Positions 1-8,722 of a stretch of 32,631 nucleotides of DNA are shown in pieces. The position numbers and the translations under genes are program-made. Below the pieces are notes generated by a model. It had not been told where the DNA came from and did not search any database. It worked only from the letters and a program-made list of their open reading frames with translations. The first letter of the stretch is position 1. Each line of letters begins with the position of its first letter. This DNA is from a virus. The stretch lies in the IMG/VR virus record IMGVR_UViG_3300038301_000293, positions 1-32,631 of that record; one strand, written 5' to 3'.

Positions 1-240
1 CTCAGGGAACAACAGGAACAACAGGTGGGAATGGAACTCAAGGAACTCAGGGAACAACAGGAACAACTGGTGGGAATGGAACTCAGGGAACAACAGGAAC
101 AACTGGTGGGAATGGAACTCAGGGAACAACAGGAACAACTGGTGGGAATGGAACTCAGGGAACTCAGGGAACAACAGGAACAACTGGTGGGAATGGAACT
201 CAGGGAACAACAGGAACAACTGGAACTCAAGGAACAACTG
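1..240 (+). repeat. 36-bp tandem repeats coding collagen-like [12 protein letters not shown] units
   Basis: Five copies of a 36-bp unit begin at 27, 72, 108, 144 and 189. Spacing is 36 bp, or 45 bp where a 9-bp GTQ codon block is inserted. Each unit encodes a 12-residue Gly-X-Y stretch in the tail-fibre frame. Length variation in whole Gly-X-Y units fits slippage or recombination that keeps the triple-helix register. Confidence 0.85.
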
Positions 241-3200
241 GATCTACAAGTTCAATAACGAGTGCAGTTGTAACAGGAGCATTAGGATTTACACCATACA
301 ATGCTACCAACCCTTCAGGATATACTGACGACCAAACTGCTGCTGAAATCCTTACGGCTATTAAGACAGTTGATGGTGCTGGTTCTGGGTTGGATGCTGA
401 TACTGTTGATGGGCTACAAGCCTCTGCCTTTACCTCAAGCGACCACTTTAAGTGGCGCGGCACTTCTAACTTATCAAGCACTACGACCTCTGCTCTTAAA
501 ACTGAACTGTTAAACAGGGATGTGTTTGATAGTCATGTTAGTGCGTTTAAGACAAGTTGGAGTTATGCTGGGAACGGCGACCTAACGGACGCAGGTCGTT
601 TTACTGAAATGGCAGGAACTTCGTGGCTCACTTGGACGGACAACTCCACTGACAACACGCAAGGTAACTTTACCGCCCTAGCTATTGCACCCAATACTGG
701 CGGTTCTGCTGGTAAGGTCTTTATTTATAACGACCAAGGGTCTGGCTATATCCCAGGTTGGCGTGAAGTTTGGACAAGTGCGTCTGATGGCTCAGGCTCA
801 GGCTTAGATGCTGACTTGCTAGATGGACAACAAGGTTCTTATTACACAGATTTTTCAAATATGACGGTTTCAGATGATGAAATACCAATTGCAAAATTAG
901 CATCTGATAATGTAAATTTCGGAGGAGTTACTGTTGCATTAGGTGCATCAGACACAACACCAGCATTTGCGTTAGCAGACGCAACTGGATTACCAATAGT
1001 AGCTGGAACAACTGGAATTTTATCAGTAGCTCGTGGTGGAACTAATTTAACTTCACTTTCTACATTATTAAACTCTAATGTTACTTCCGTTTCTGGTAAT
1101 GCGGGTACTGCAACTAAAATTTCATCTATCACAAATAGTAATATTGTACAATTAACAAGTTCACAAATTTTAACAAACAAAACTTTAACCACTCCAACGA
1201 TCGGCAGTTTTACAAACTCAACACATACCCATGCAAATGCGGCGGGTGGTGGTCAGATTACTCTTGGTACTGGTACAACAGGAAATTATGTAGCAACTGC
1301 AGTTGCTGGAGCTGGTATTGATGTTACGGGCGCTACAGGTAATGTAACGATTTCTATTGGTTCAACTGAAGTTACTAATGCTATGTTGGCTGGTTCAATT
1401 GCTAATACTAAATTAGCAACCAATCCACTAGCAAGAGCAAATCATACAGGAACTCAAATAGCTTCAACAATTAGTGATTTCGATACCGAGGTAGCTAATA
1501 ATTCTGCTGTAACAGCGAATACTGCTAAAGTAACAAATGTAACTACTAATCTTTCTGTAAGTAGAGATGGCACGAAATTAGATGTAGTGTCATCTGATGG
1601 AACAAATGCTGTACTTCCTTTAGCTGATACAACCAATTGGGGTGTGATGTCAGATGAGATGTTTGATAAGTTAGATGCAATAGAAGCTAGTGCAACGGCT
1701 GATCAATCCAATGCAGAAATTAGAGCTGCTGTTGAAGCGGCTACGGATTCCAATGTTTTTACAGATACAGATCATACTAAACTTAATGCTATTGAAGCTT
1801 TAGCGGATGTAACCGATACAATCAATGTAGAGGCAGCAGGTGCGTTAATGGATAGTGAAGTAGATGCAGATATTAAGACACTCTCACTTCCTGCAAGTAC
1901 AACAATCTCCACATTTGGGGCATCACTTATAGATGACGCAGCTGCATCAAATGCAAGAACAACTTTAGAATTAGGAACAGCAGCAACAACAGCGGCCTCG
2001 GCTTATGCAACATCAGCACAAGGTTCAACTGCAGATTCCGCACTTCAATCAGCGGATACAATGTATGTTGGCACAACTTCAATTGCATTTAATAGAGCAA
2101 ATGCTGCATTAACACTTGCTGGAATTACTTTAACAACACCAAATTTAGGAACACCAGCAAGTGGTACAGCAACTAATATAACTGGACTGCCAATAGTAGC
2201 TGGAACAACTGGAAATTTATCTGTGGCTCGCGGTGGAACTGGAGTTTCAACTCTAACTGATGGTGGTGTTCTATTAGGAAATGGAAATGGTGAAATTATT
2301 GCAATGTCAGTTCTAACTAACGGTCAAATGATTGTTGGTGACGGTACTACAGACCCAGTTGCAGAAAGTGGAGCAACACTTAGAACAAGTATTGGTGTAG
2401 GTACGGGTGATGATGTACAATTTACAGATTTAACACTTACGGGTGACTTAACCGTAAATGGCGCAACCACAACAGTTTCTACGACAAATATGGTTGTGAA
2501 AGATAATTTAATAGAATTAAATAATGGTGTTACTTCAAATGCAAATGATTCTGGTATTGTAATAGAAAGAGGTTCTACCGGCAATAACGCTATTTTTGCT
2601 TGGGATGAATCTGCAGATGGATTCATAGTTGGAACGACTACAGCAACTGGTGCCAGTACAGGAAATTTAACTATTGCTGCAGCACCACTTCAAACGGCAG
2701 CTTTAACTTCAACTACTGGTACATTTAGTGGGGATGTCTCATTTGGTGGGGATATAACATCTAACTTAAATGTAGATAATGGGTCATGGACATTAGTAAC
2801 AAGTACAAGTAGTTCATCAGGGGGCTTTAATATTGTTTCTTCAGGTGTACAATGGAATATGACGGTAGGTAATTTTGGTACTGACCATATGTATATTTAT
2901 CCCGTAACAGCAAACGATATGTTCTATATTGCTGATAAAGACAGGTCTCCAAAACTTTCGATTAATACATCATCAGGCAACGCCACATTTGCTGGGACTA
3001 TAAATTCAGGTGGGAATATTACTGTTGGTGGGAATATTACTGTTGGTGGCACAGTTGATGGAGTAGATATTGCTACGAGGGATGCCGTCTTGACTGCAAC
3101 TACAGCTACCGCAGGTGCCGCTCTACCTAAAGCTGGTGGAGCAATGACTGGTGCAATTACCACTAACTCAACTTTTGATGGAAGAGATGTAGCTACAGAT

Positions 3201-4496
3201 GGCTCTAAACTTGATGGTATTGAATCTAGTGCAACTGCAGACCAAACTGCTGCTGAAATCCTTACGGCTATTAAGACAGTTGATGGTGCTGGTTCTGGGT
3301 TGGATGCTGATACTCTTGATGGACTTGATAGTTCTGGGTTTGTACGAACTGCAGGAAGTTCTTCAACATTCATTTCTTCAAATTCTGGTGGAGCAATAAA
3401 CCCAAATAGTGTTACTTATAATGGATTATACTATTGTAATAGCATTTCATTATTTGGGCAAACTGATGGTGCTTTATATTCTCAGGCATATAGTTCATCT
3501 TGGCAAGGTCAAATTTTCCAAGATTATAGAACTGGTCAATTAGCATTAAGAGGAAAGAATAATGGAACTTGGCAATCTTGGAGAACTAACTGGGATTCTG
3601 GTAATGATGGAAGTGGTAGTGGTCTAGATGCTGATTTACTAGATGGTCAGCAGGGTTCTTACTACCTTAACTATAATAAATTGAGTAATACCCCAACAAT
3701 TCCAACAAACAATAATCAATTAATCAACGGTGCCGGTTATGTAACTGCAAATCATACGCAGGAGTTATTGACTCCTACTAGTCAATATGGGCTTGATGGG
3801 TCAGATAATGGGCGAGATTTTAATTGGGGCATTGAGACGGGTTTTGTTAGAGCGGCTGATAGCTATCCTGACTATGGTTCAGTTATAAGGTTGAACACCC
3901 TATCTGGTCAAGATGGTGGAAGTGGTGAATTGTATTTTCCATATTCCAGTGCTAATGGTGGAGATTCTTTGCGTTACCGTTTGGGGAAATATAATAATGC
4001 GGGTTGGACAGGTTGGAAAACTATTATTGATTCAAGTGGTGGGTCTATAACAGGCGACCTCACTGTTTCGGGAACTTTGTTAGACTCAGTATCTCAGTAT
4101 TCTTGGATTCGCTTCCGGGGGTCGACCATTAATTATGGTACTAATTCTGTAATAAATTGGGATTACAGTGAATATACAGGGTCAAGCATTACTTGGGGCT
4201 TAGGGCGTATTACTGTTGATGTTGCAGGGGTTTATCTAGTAAGTGCAGGGGTTTCAAGGTACAATACCACGACGTCAACTATGGATTTTTCATTATATAA
4301 GAATGGAACTTTGGTTAAAGGTTCAAGGCTATATTTGTCGGGTAGCGCAGGTCCAAACTATGCTGGAAAGACATTTGCGCTTGCAGTTCGTTTAAGCGCG
4401 GCAGATTATCTTGAGATAAAAGGCAGAGGGTATATACAGGGCTCAAGTTCAGCTCCAATGACTTATTTTAGCGGTGTAAGAATAGGAGGATTATAA
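1..4496 (+). CDS. Tail fibre protein, 5'-truncated, collagen-like start and C1q-like C-terminus
   Basis: The frame is open from the left edge (first full codon at position 3), so the N-terminus lies outside; about 1497 residues are visible. A TTG at 390 is only an internal codon. The first 80 residues are Gly-Thr-Thr/Gly-Asn-Gly repeats of collagen type. The middle has modules typical of phage fibres: [17 protein letters not shown] (twice), [10 protein letters not shown]-type strands, and a [17 protein letters not shown] segment. The last ~130 residues (from about [14 protein letters not shown]) have the alternating beta-strand pattern of a C1q/TNF-like jelly roll ending in GVRIGGL, a likely receptor-binding tip. 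It ends in TAA overlapping the next ATG (TAATG), with an AGGAGGA ribosome site inside its last codons. The module at about 400-840 looks richer in GC than its surroundings, suggesting module exchange. Role as host-contact fibre is inferred from family; exact receptor unknown. Confidence 0.88.
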   Translation, partial: QGTTGTTGGNGTQGTQGTTGTTGGNGTQGTTGTTGGNGTQGTTGTTGGNGTQGTQGTTGTTGGNGTQGTTGTTGTQGTTGSTSSITSAVVTGALGFTPYNATNPSGYTDDQTAAEILTAIKTVDGAGSGLDADTVDGLQASAFTSSDHFKWRGTSNLSSTTTSALKTELLNRDVFDSHVSAFKTSWSYAGNGDLTDAGRFTEMAGTSWLTWTDNSTDNTQGNFTALAIAPNTGGSAGKVFIYNDQGSGYIPGWREVWTSASDGSGSGLDADLLDGQQGSYYTDFSNMTVSDDEIPIAKLASDNVNFGGVTVALGASDTTPAFALADATGLPIVAGTTGILSVARGGTNLTSLSTLLNSNVTSVSGNAGTATKISSITNSNIVQLTSSQILTNKTLTTPTIGSFTNSTHTHANAAGGGQITLGTGTTGNYVATAVAGAGIDVTGATGNVTISIGSTEVTNAMLAGSIANTKLATNPLARANHTGTQIASTISDFDTEVANNSAVTANTAKVTNVTTNLSVSRDGTKLDVVSSDGTNAVLPLADTTNWGVMSDEMFDKLDAIEASATADQSNAEIRAAVEAATDSNVFTDTDHTKLNAIEALADVTDTINVEAAGALMDSEVDADIKTLSLPASTTISTFGASLIDDAAASNARTTLELGTAATTAASAYATSAQGSTADSALQSADTMYVGTTSIAFNRANAALTLAGITLTTPNLGTPASGTATNITGLPIVAGTTGNLSVARGGTGVSTLTDGGVLLGNGNGEIIAMSVLTNGQMIVGDGTTDPVAESGATLRTSIGVGTGDDVQFTDLTLTGDLTVNGATTTVSTTNMVVKDNLIELNNGVTSNANDSGIVIERGSTGNNAIFAWDESADGFIVGTTTATGASTGNLTIAAAPLQTAALTSTTGTFSGDVSFGGDITSNLNVDNGSWTLVTSTSSSSGGFNIVSSGVQWNMTVGNFGTDHMYIYPVTANDMFYIADKDRSPKLSINTSSGNATFAGTINSGGNITVGGNITVGGTVDGVDIATRDAVLTATTATAGAALPKAGGAMTGAITTNSTFDGRDVATDGSKLDGIESSATADQTAAEILTAIKTVDGAGSGLDADTLDGLDSSGFVRTAGSSSTFISSNSGGAINPNSVTYNGLYYCNSISLFGQTDGALYSQAYSSSWQGQIFQDYRTGQLALRGKNNGTWQSWRTNWDSGNDGSGSGLDADLLDGQQGSYYLNYNKLSNTPTIPTNNNQLINGAGYVTANHTQELLTPTSQYGLDGSDNGRDFNWGIETGFVRAADSYPDYGSVIRLNTLSGQDGGSGELYFPYSSANGGDSLRYRLGKYNNAGWTGWKTIIDSSGGSITGDLTVSGTLLDSVSQYSWIRFRGSTINYGTNSVINWDYSEYTGSSITWGLGRITVDVAGVYLVSAGVSRYNTTTSTMDFSLYKNGTLVKGSRLYLSGSAGPNYAGKTFALAVRLSAADYLEIKGRGYIQGSSSAPMTYFSGVRIGGL
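331..404 (+). repeat. 74-bp direct repeat inside tail fibre, copy 1
   Basis: Positions 331-404 are identical to 3241-3314 (offset 2910), both in the tail-fibre frame. They encode [20 protein letters not shown] followed by DADT. Identity at DNA level over 74 bases, between flanks that differ, points to recent intragenic duplication or gene conversion. Confidence 0.85.
3241..3314 (+). repeat. 74-bp direct repeat inside tail fibre, copy 2
   Basis: Second copy of the 331-404 sequence, ending at a G/C mismatch (405 versus 3315) after which similarity continues only at protein level (DGL). Both copies are followed further on by a [17 protein letters not shown] segment, so a whole module appears duplicated with diverged middle parts. 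Confidence 0.85.
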
Positions 4497-5485
4497 TGGC
4501 AAATAGAATTGATGCAATAATAGATTTAATCGGTGAAGGTGCATTTAATTTTTGCTCAGAGACTGATATTGATTTAAAAGATGGATACACACTTCCTTCT
4601 GAGGCTGATATAAATGCGAAAATCATATCATTACAAGAATTGGACACTGCAAGAGAAGCTTATAATGCGGTTGATGAGTTTAAATTAATGTATTTAGATA
4701 AAGAAGATGGCGGGACGAGGCATAGCACAGAATTAAAAGGTATTCTTGGAGCTGGATATAAAGAACCAACATCTGGAGCAAAGGGCAATACAGGTTCAGC
4801 TGGTGCTAAGGGTGATATTGGTGCTACAGGTCCTACGGGAGCTACAGGAAGTGCTGGAGCTAAGGGCAATAAAGGGGATACTGGAGCTACGGGTCCTCAA
4901 GGGGCAACAGGTAGTGCAGGTGCTAAAGGTGATAAAGGAGATACTGGTTCCGCAGGAAGTAATGGTACTAATGGAAGTGCAGGTGCTAAAGGTGCCAAGG
5001 GGGATACTGGTGGCGTTGGAGCTACGGGAGCAAATAGCACAGTAGCTGGTCCAACTGGCGCAACTGGAGCTCAAGGAGCGACAGGGCCTCAAGGAGCAAC
5101 TGGAAGTGCAGGTGCTAAAGGTGCCAAGGGGGATACTGGTGGCGTTGGAGCTACGGGAGCAAATAGCACAGTAGCTGGTCCAACTGGCGCAACTGGAGCT
5201 CAAGGAGCGACAGGGCCTCAAGGAGCAACTGGAAGTGCAGGTGCTAAAGGTGCCAAGGGGGATACTGGAAGTACTGGACCACAAGGTTCAATAGGTGCTA
5301 CTGGAAGCGCGGGAGCGAAAGGGAACACTGGGTCTGCTGGGAGTAACGGCACCAATGGAAGTGATGGGGCAACAGGGAATAGCCACTTATCGGGGATAAC
5401 GAGCATGGCGATAGACTCTAAAACTGGCGATTTGAGCATTGTCGTTTCAGGAAAAACCTATATTTACGCAAAAAAACTTAAATAA
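4496..5485 (+). CDS. Collagen-like tail protein
   Basis: 329 residues. An N-terminal globular part (about 1-93, starting [19 protein letters not shown]) is followed by an almost unbroken Gly-X-Y collagen region (about 94-290, rich in [12 protein letters not shown] and GSAG triplets) and a 39-residue C-terminal cap beginning [10 protein letters not shown]. Collagen-like regions in phage proteins form trimeric fibres; the N-terminal part probably anchors to the tail and the cap probably closes the trimer. The gene is translationally coupled to the tail fibre (TAATG overlap, AGGAGGA site at 4484-4490). It contains a perfect 129-bp internal tandem duplication. The C-terminal cap is homologous to the end of the TPR-like protein two large genes downstream. 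Function as accessory fibre is inferred. Confidence 0.85.
   Translation: MANRIDAIIDLIGEGAFNFCSETDIDLKDGYTLPSEADINAKIISLQELDTAREAYNAVDEFKLMYLDKEDGGTRHSTELKGILGAGYKEPTSGAKGNTGSAGAKGDIGATGPTGATGSAGAKGNKGDTGATGPQGATGSAGAKGDKGDTGSAGSNGTNGSAGAKGAKGDTGGVGATGANSTVAGPTGATGAQGATGPQGATGSAGAKGAKGDTGGVGATGANSTVAGPTGATGAQGATGPQGATGSAGAKGAKGDTGSTGPQGSIGATGSAGAKGNTGSAGSNGTNGSDGATGNSHLSGITSMAIDSKTGDLSIVVSGKTYIYAKKLK
4972..5268 (+). repeat. 129-bp (43-codon) perfect tandem duplication in collagen region
   Basis: The 168 bases from 4972 to 5139 are identical to 5101-5268, i.e. two full 129-bp units plus a 39-bp partial third. The unit codes a collagen block containing [18 protein letters not shown]. No mismatch was found between copies, so the duplication is recent or kept uniform by recombination. 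Confidence 0.9.
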
Positions 5486-5504
5486 TAACAAAATAGGAGA
5501 GGAA

Positions 5505-5564
5505 ATGGATTACCCTGGTAAAATAATATGATGTTTTGAATATTTTCTTGATATATATAAATAA
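5505..5564 (+). CDS. Possible 19-residue peptide containing an in-frame TGA
   Basis: A strong purine-rich ribosome site (AGGAGAGG, 5495-5502) sits just upstream of an ATG. Under the standard code only 8 residues follow. If TGA at 5529-5531 is read as Trp, as two larger genes nearby require, the frame gives MDYPGKIIWCFEYFLDIYK and ends in TAA at 5562-5564. It is in frame with the next gene's ATG at 5571. It could be a leader peptide, a small protein or a decayed remnant; the good ribosome site is the only positive evidence. Confidence 0.25.
5556..5563 (+). promoter_or_regulatory. TATAAATA element, T4-late-promoter-like
   Basis: TATAAATA matches the -10 element of T4-type late promoters. It lies 7 bases before the ATG at 5571, so a transcript from it would have almost no leader, and no ribosome site precedes that ATG. 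No other T4 late-transcription component is visible in the window, so this may be chance in an AT-rich gap. Confidence 0.25.
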
Positions 5565-5570
5565 ACAGTT

Positions 5571-7349
5571 ATGGGAAATGTTATTAAAAATTTAGCAAAA
5601 AAGGCAATCCAATCCGGTGGATCTATTCATCCACTTATAATACCAAACAATGAAACAAATGGTACAGGGTTATGTAATCCATCTGTATATGTTGATAAAG
5701 GCAATATAATAGTAAATGTGCGGCATGTAGACTATCTATTGTATCACTCAGTAGGATCACAATACTATATGGATCAAGAAAATTGGGGAAAATTCCAATC
5801 AAGGTGGGGACCCCTCTCATACTTACATCCTGAAGACGACCTAAGACTAAAAACTACAAATTACGTGTGTGAATTAGACAGTAATCTCGATATCAAGACA
5901 CATTATAAAGTAGGTACTTCAAAATTAGATGTAGAACCGGTATGGACATTTACTGGATTAGAAGATGCTAGAATAGTTAGATGGGATGCTAAATTATATC
6001 TATGTGGTGTCAGACGAGATGTTAAAGATAATGGTGAGGGTAGAATGGAACTATCAGAACTTGATGAAAATTACAATGAAATATCAAGAGTTAGAATAGA
6101 ACAGTTCAACAATCCAATATCATATTGTGAAAAAAATTGGATGCCGGTATTAGATATGCCATATCATTTCATAAAGTGGGCAAATCCAACTGAGTTAGTG
6201 AAGGTAGACCCAGAAACAGGTAGAAGTGAGACAGTATATCAATCAAAAACAAAGATCGATTTACCCAGAGAACTAAGAGGAAGCTCACATATTATAAAAT
6301 GGGGTGATTTTTGGTTAGGAATAACACATGAAGTTGACTATTGGTATTTTACTGGTAGAGGTGATGCTTGCAAGGACGCAATGTATAAACACCGAATTAT
6401 TTTATGGGATGATGATTGGGATATTGTAAAAGTTACTGCTGAATTTCAATTCATGGATGGCCAAATAGAATTCTGTACAGGTGCAGCTATTAATGGTGAT
6501 GATTTATTAATATCATTTGGTTTTCAAGATAATGGCGCATATTTATTAAAAACCCCTAATAGCATTATTAATGATCTACTTGATAATTATACTATACAAA
6601 TCAATAAAAAAGAAAATGTTATAGAATTCCCAAGTGTTAAGTATAATAGCAAAAAATATGAAAACTTGAGACATAAGTTTAAAGGTTCTAATAATATTGA
6701 CATCAACTACTCACAGGCGTATCAGGATATGTTTGTATTGAGTATGTTAGAAGGCAAAAGAAAAGGATCATATTTAGAAATAGGATCTGCAGAACCCTTC
6801 TATAATAATAATACTGCACTACTAGAGGTAGAATTTGGATGGGTGGGTATATCATTAGACATTTCTGAAGAGTTAGTAAATGAATTTTCAAATGAACGAA
6901 ATAATTTAGTATTATGTAAAGACGCATTAAAAGTAGACTATGAAGAAATATTAAAGTCTTTTAATGTAGGAAAAAATATAGACTACTTACAGATAGATTG
7001 TGATCCACCTGAAGTTTCATTTGAAATACTCAAGTTAATCCCATTTGATAAATATAAATTTGCAGTTATTACATTCGAACATGATAATTATGTGGATAGC
7101 ACGAAGTCAGTAAGAAAAGAATCTAGAGAACTATTACAATCCCACGGTTACATTTTAATAGCAGGTAACATAGCACCAAACGACACAGATAACTTTGAAG
7201 ATTGGTGGGTACATCCTGATTTAATATTAAATAAGACTATAGATAAAATGATATGTAAAAATGATGTAACAAAAAATGCAGAAAAGTATATATTTGATGA
7301 AGTATTGTATCCTAATTTGAACTATGTAAATACTGTGAAAATGGAGTAG
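5571..7349 (+). CDS. GH130-like beta-propeller fused to FkbM-type methyltransferase
   Basis: 592 residues in two parts. Residues about 20-335 look like a five-bladed beta-propeller of the GH130/GH43 type: GLEDARIVRWDAKLYLCGVR at 129-148, then KNWMPVLDMPYHFIKW and a GxxFCTGAAI stretch. Residues about 378-590 match FkbM-like SAM methyltransferases: SQAYQDMFVLSML, the GSYLEIGSAEPFYNNNT motif near 399-415, GISLD (D430, ribose-binding position) and DYLQIDCDPPE. The first part would act on or bind a mannoside-type glycan; the second would methylate a sugar or another small group. Lying among fibre genes, it may modify virion or host-surface glycans (inference). Stop is TAG. The start has no Shine-Dalgarno site. 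Confidence 0.75.
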   Translation: MGNVIKNLAKKAIQSGGSIHPLIIPNNETNGTGLCNPSVYVDKGNIIVNVRHVDYLLYHSVGSQYYMDQENWGKFQSRWGPLSYLHPEDDLRLKTTNYVCELDSNLDIKTHYKVGTSKLDVEPVWTFTGLEDARIVRWDAKLYLCGVRRDVKDNGEGRMELSELDENYNEISRVRIEQFNNPISYCEKNWMPVLDMPYHFIKWANPTELVKVDPETGRSETVYQSKTKIDLPRELRGSSHIIKWGDFWLGITHEVDYWYFTGRGDACKDAMYKHRIILWDDDWDIVKVTAEFQFMDGQIEFCTGAAINGDDLLISFGFQDNGAYLLKTPNSIINDLLDNYTIQINKKENVIEFPSVKYNSKKYENLRHKFKGSNNIDINYSQAYQDMFVLSMLEGKRKGSYLEIGSAEPFYNNNTALLEVEFGWVGISLDISEELVNEFSNERNNLVLCKDALKVDYEEILKSFNVGKNIDYLQIDCDPPEVSFEILKLIPFDKYKFAVITFEHDNYVDSTKSVRKESRELLQSHGYILIAGNIAPNDTDNFEDWWVHPDLILNKTIDKMICKNDVTKNAEKYIFDEVLYPNLNYVNTVKME

Positions 7350-7356
7350 AACCATC

Positions 7357-8064
7357 ATGAATCATTTAAAACAAGCATTATTAAATTACATAGGAAACCC
7401 AAGCTCAGATATATTATGCTTTGAACTCGGATATGAATATGGCAAATTAGGTCAATATGCAACAGCATTATCATTTTATTTAAAGTCTGCTGAGATAACA
7501 AAAAACGATGATTTAGCATACGAATCCTTAATCTGCGGATCAGTATGTTTGACAACACCAGGTAGTAGAGATTATTCAGCAAAGGGTATATTGTTACATG
7601 CAGTTTCATTAATCCCAACTAGACCTGAAGCATATTACTTTTTAAGCAGATTACATGAAAGCAACTATGAGTGGCAGGAAGCATATACAATGGCATCGTG
7701 TGGATTAGAATTCTTAGAAAACTCAAAAAACGTAACTAATAAGTACTTGGGTTATAATGAGGACCATCATTTACTTTTCCAAAAATCAGTTGCTTCATGG
7801 CATATAGGTAGAATTGAAGAAAGCAAGGAGTTAACATATAAACTAAGTAAAGATAACAATCTTGATAAGAAACATAAATTAGCAATAAAAAATAATCTAA
7901 AGAATATAGGACACCCTACAACCGCTGGGAATAAACATATTCCAATTGCTGGAGCAACAGGAAATAGCCATTTGTCTGGCGTTACATCTATAAGTTTCAA
8001 CAAGAGCGGTCAATTAGAGGTTATAATTGGTGGCGTAACTAAAAAGTTTAGTGCGGTAAGATAG
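7357..8064 (+). CDS. TPR-like protein with a tail-fibre C-terminal module
   Basis: 235 residues. Residues about 15-185 form helical pairs of TPR type (FELGYEYGKLGQYATALSFY, then LLHAVSLIPTRPEAYYFLSR). Proteins of this type accompany glycosyltransferases in large marine-type phages, from memory of the family. A linker follows, and residues 199-235 ([13 protein letters not shown] onward) match the end of the collagen-like protein at 5366-5482. It follows the propeller/methyltransferase gene by 7 bases and so probably shares its transcript; a joint role in glycan modification is inferred. No Shine-Dalgarno site precedes the ATG. Stop is TAG. Confidence 0.7.
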   Translation: MNHLKQALLNYIGNPSSDILCFELGYEYGKLGQYATALSFYLKSAEITKNDDLAYESLICGSVCLTTPGSRDYSAKGILLHAVSLIPTRPEAYYFLSRLHESNYEWQEAYTMASCGLEFLENSKNVTNKYLGYNEDHHLLFQKSVASWHIGRIEESKELTYKLSKDNNLDKKHKLAIKNNLKNIGHPTTAGNKHIPIAGATGNSHLSGVTSISFNKSGQLEVIIGGVTKKFSAVR

Positions 8065-8069
8065 ATACT

Positions 8070-8111
8070 ATACAAGTTTAACCTGTTTAACAGTGGATTA
8101 AACACTTGTAT
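8070..8111 (+). terminator. Imperfect hairpin after the TPR-like gene
   Basis: ATACAAGTTTAA (8070-8081) pairs with 8098-8111 apart from a 2-base bulge, starting 6 bases after the TAG stop. The following AATTTTGTAT is only a weak U-tract. It could end the fibre/glycan transcript or act as a processing site. Confidence 0.35.
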
Positions 8112-8154
8112 AATTTTGTATAGGTGAATGATATTATGTCTTTAATAGTACAGC

Positions 8155-8183
8155 TTGACTATATTAGCAATTGACAGTAAATT
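8155..8183 (+). promoter_or_regulatory. Possible sigma-70-type promoter before the recoded virion genes
   Basis: TTGACT (8155-8160), a 17-base spacer and TAAATT (8178-8183) lie 43 bases before the ATG at 8227. An overlapping TTGACA (8171-8176) with a 19-base spacer to TATTAT (8196-8201) is an alternative. Which sigma factor would use it is unknown; the phage carries its own. Confidence 0.3.
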
Positions 8184-8226
8184 TAAAGTAAGGAATATTA
8201 TAATAATTAACAGTAGGGACAAAAAT

Positions 8227-8721
8227 ATGCCAACACGATCAGACTTAATTACAAATTATATATCATTTGATGACCAACTATTTGTAGATAGGCTACGAAA
8301 GTGGTTAAATGATACAGCCGAGCTAAATGTTCTAGAAGAAGTTCAAGAGTCTACGGATGAACAGTTACATCATGCTCTTCAAGACACTCTAGATGAGATA
8401 AACTATGAATTCTCCCCATCATCAAATTATAAATCATTTGCTCAAGTTCCAAGCTGAAACCTTTTAAAAATGGGTGCTACTTTACAAGTTCTGACGAGTA
8501 AAGGTATAATGTCATCTCGTAACACCCTTACTTACCGAGATGGAGGAGGCGTGACTGTGCAGGATATGGACAAATATGGGCGGTATATTAACTATTTCAA
8601 TATCTTAATAACTAAGTATTCTCGCGGAGTATCAAACATGAAACGTAGTGCTAATATCGATGCGGCCTACGGAGGTGTTGGGTCAGAATACGGGACAGAC
8701 TACTGGGAAACTGTAAAATAA
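8227..8721 (+). CDS. Virion neck/connector-type protein with one in-frame TGA (Trp)
   Basis: 164 residues if TGA at 8455-8457 is read as an amino acid. Under the standard code it splits into two fragments in the same frame, with no frameshift. The codon falls in AQVPS-TGA-NLLKMGAT. The following LQVLTSKGIMSSRNTLTYRD and the Gly-rich GGGVTVQD belong to a conserved phage structural family in which an aromatic residue, usually Trp, precedes LLK.GA (from memory). The N-terminal half is helical and acidic (DQLFVDRLRKWLNDTAEL). The next gene starts 2 bases after its TAA. Position upstream of the tail-terminator-like, sheath and tube genes suggests a head-tail connector role (inference). The start is ATG 8227, with AGGG 12 bases upstream, rather than the TTG at 8155. 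Confidence 0.82.
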
Positions 8722-8722
8722 A

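Noticed and set aside
1-258. CRISPR array or separate Gln-rich gene in the repeats at the left edge
   Set aside because: Repeats are contiguous without spacers and lie in the tail-fibre frame, where they code Gly-X-Y collagen triplets. The Gln/Glu-rich reading is a shadow in another frame.
4796-5439. - strand Ser/Cys-rich and Pro-rich frames opposite the collagen gene
   Set aside because: They are complements of Gly-X-Y codons and have no start signals; shadows of the + strand gene.
8135-8179. Short frame giving a 14-residue peptide with a TGA, before the virion genes
   Set aside because: ATG at 8135 has only a weak ribosome site and the frame overlaps the candidate promoter; too short to support.
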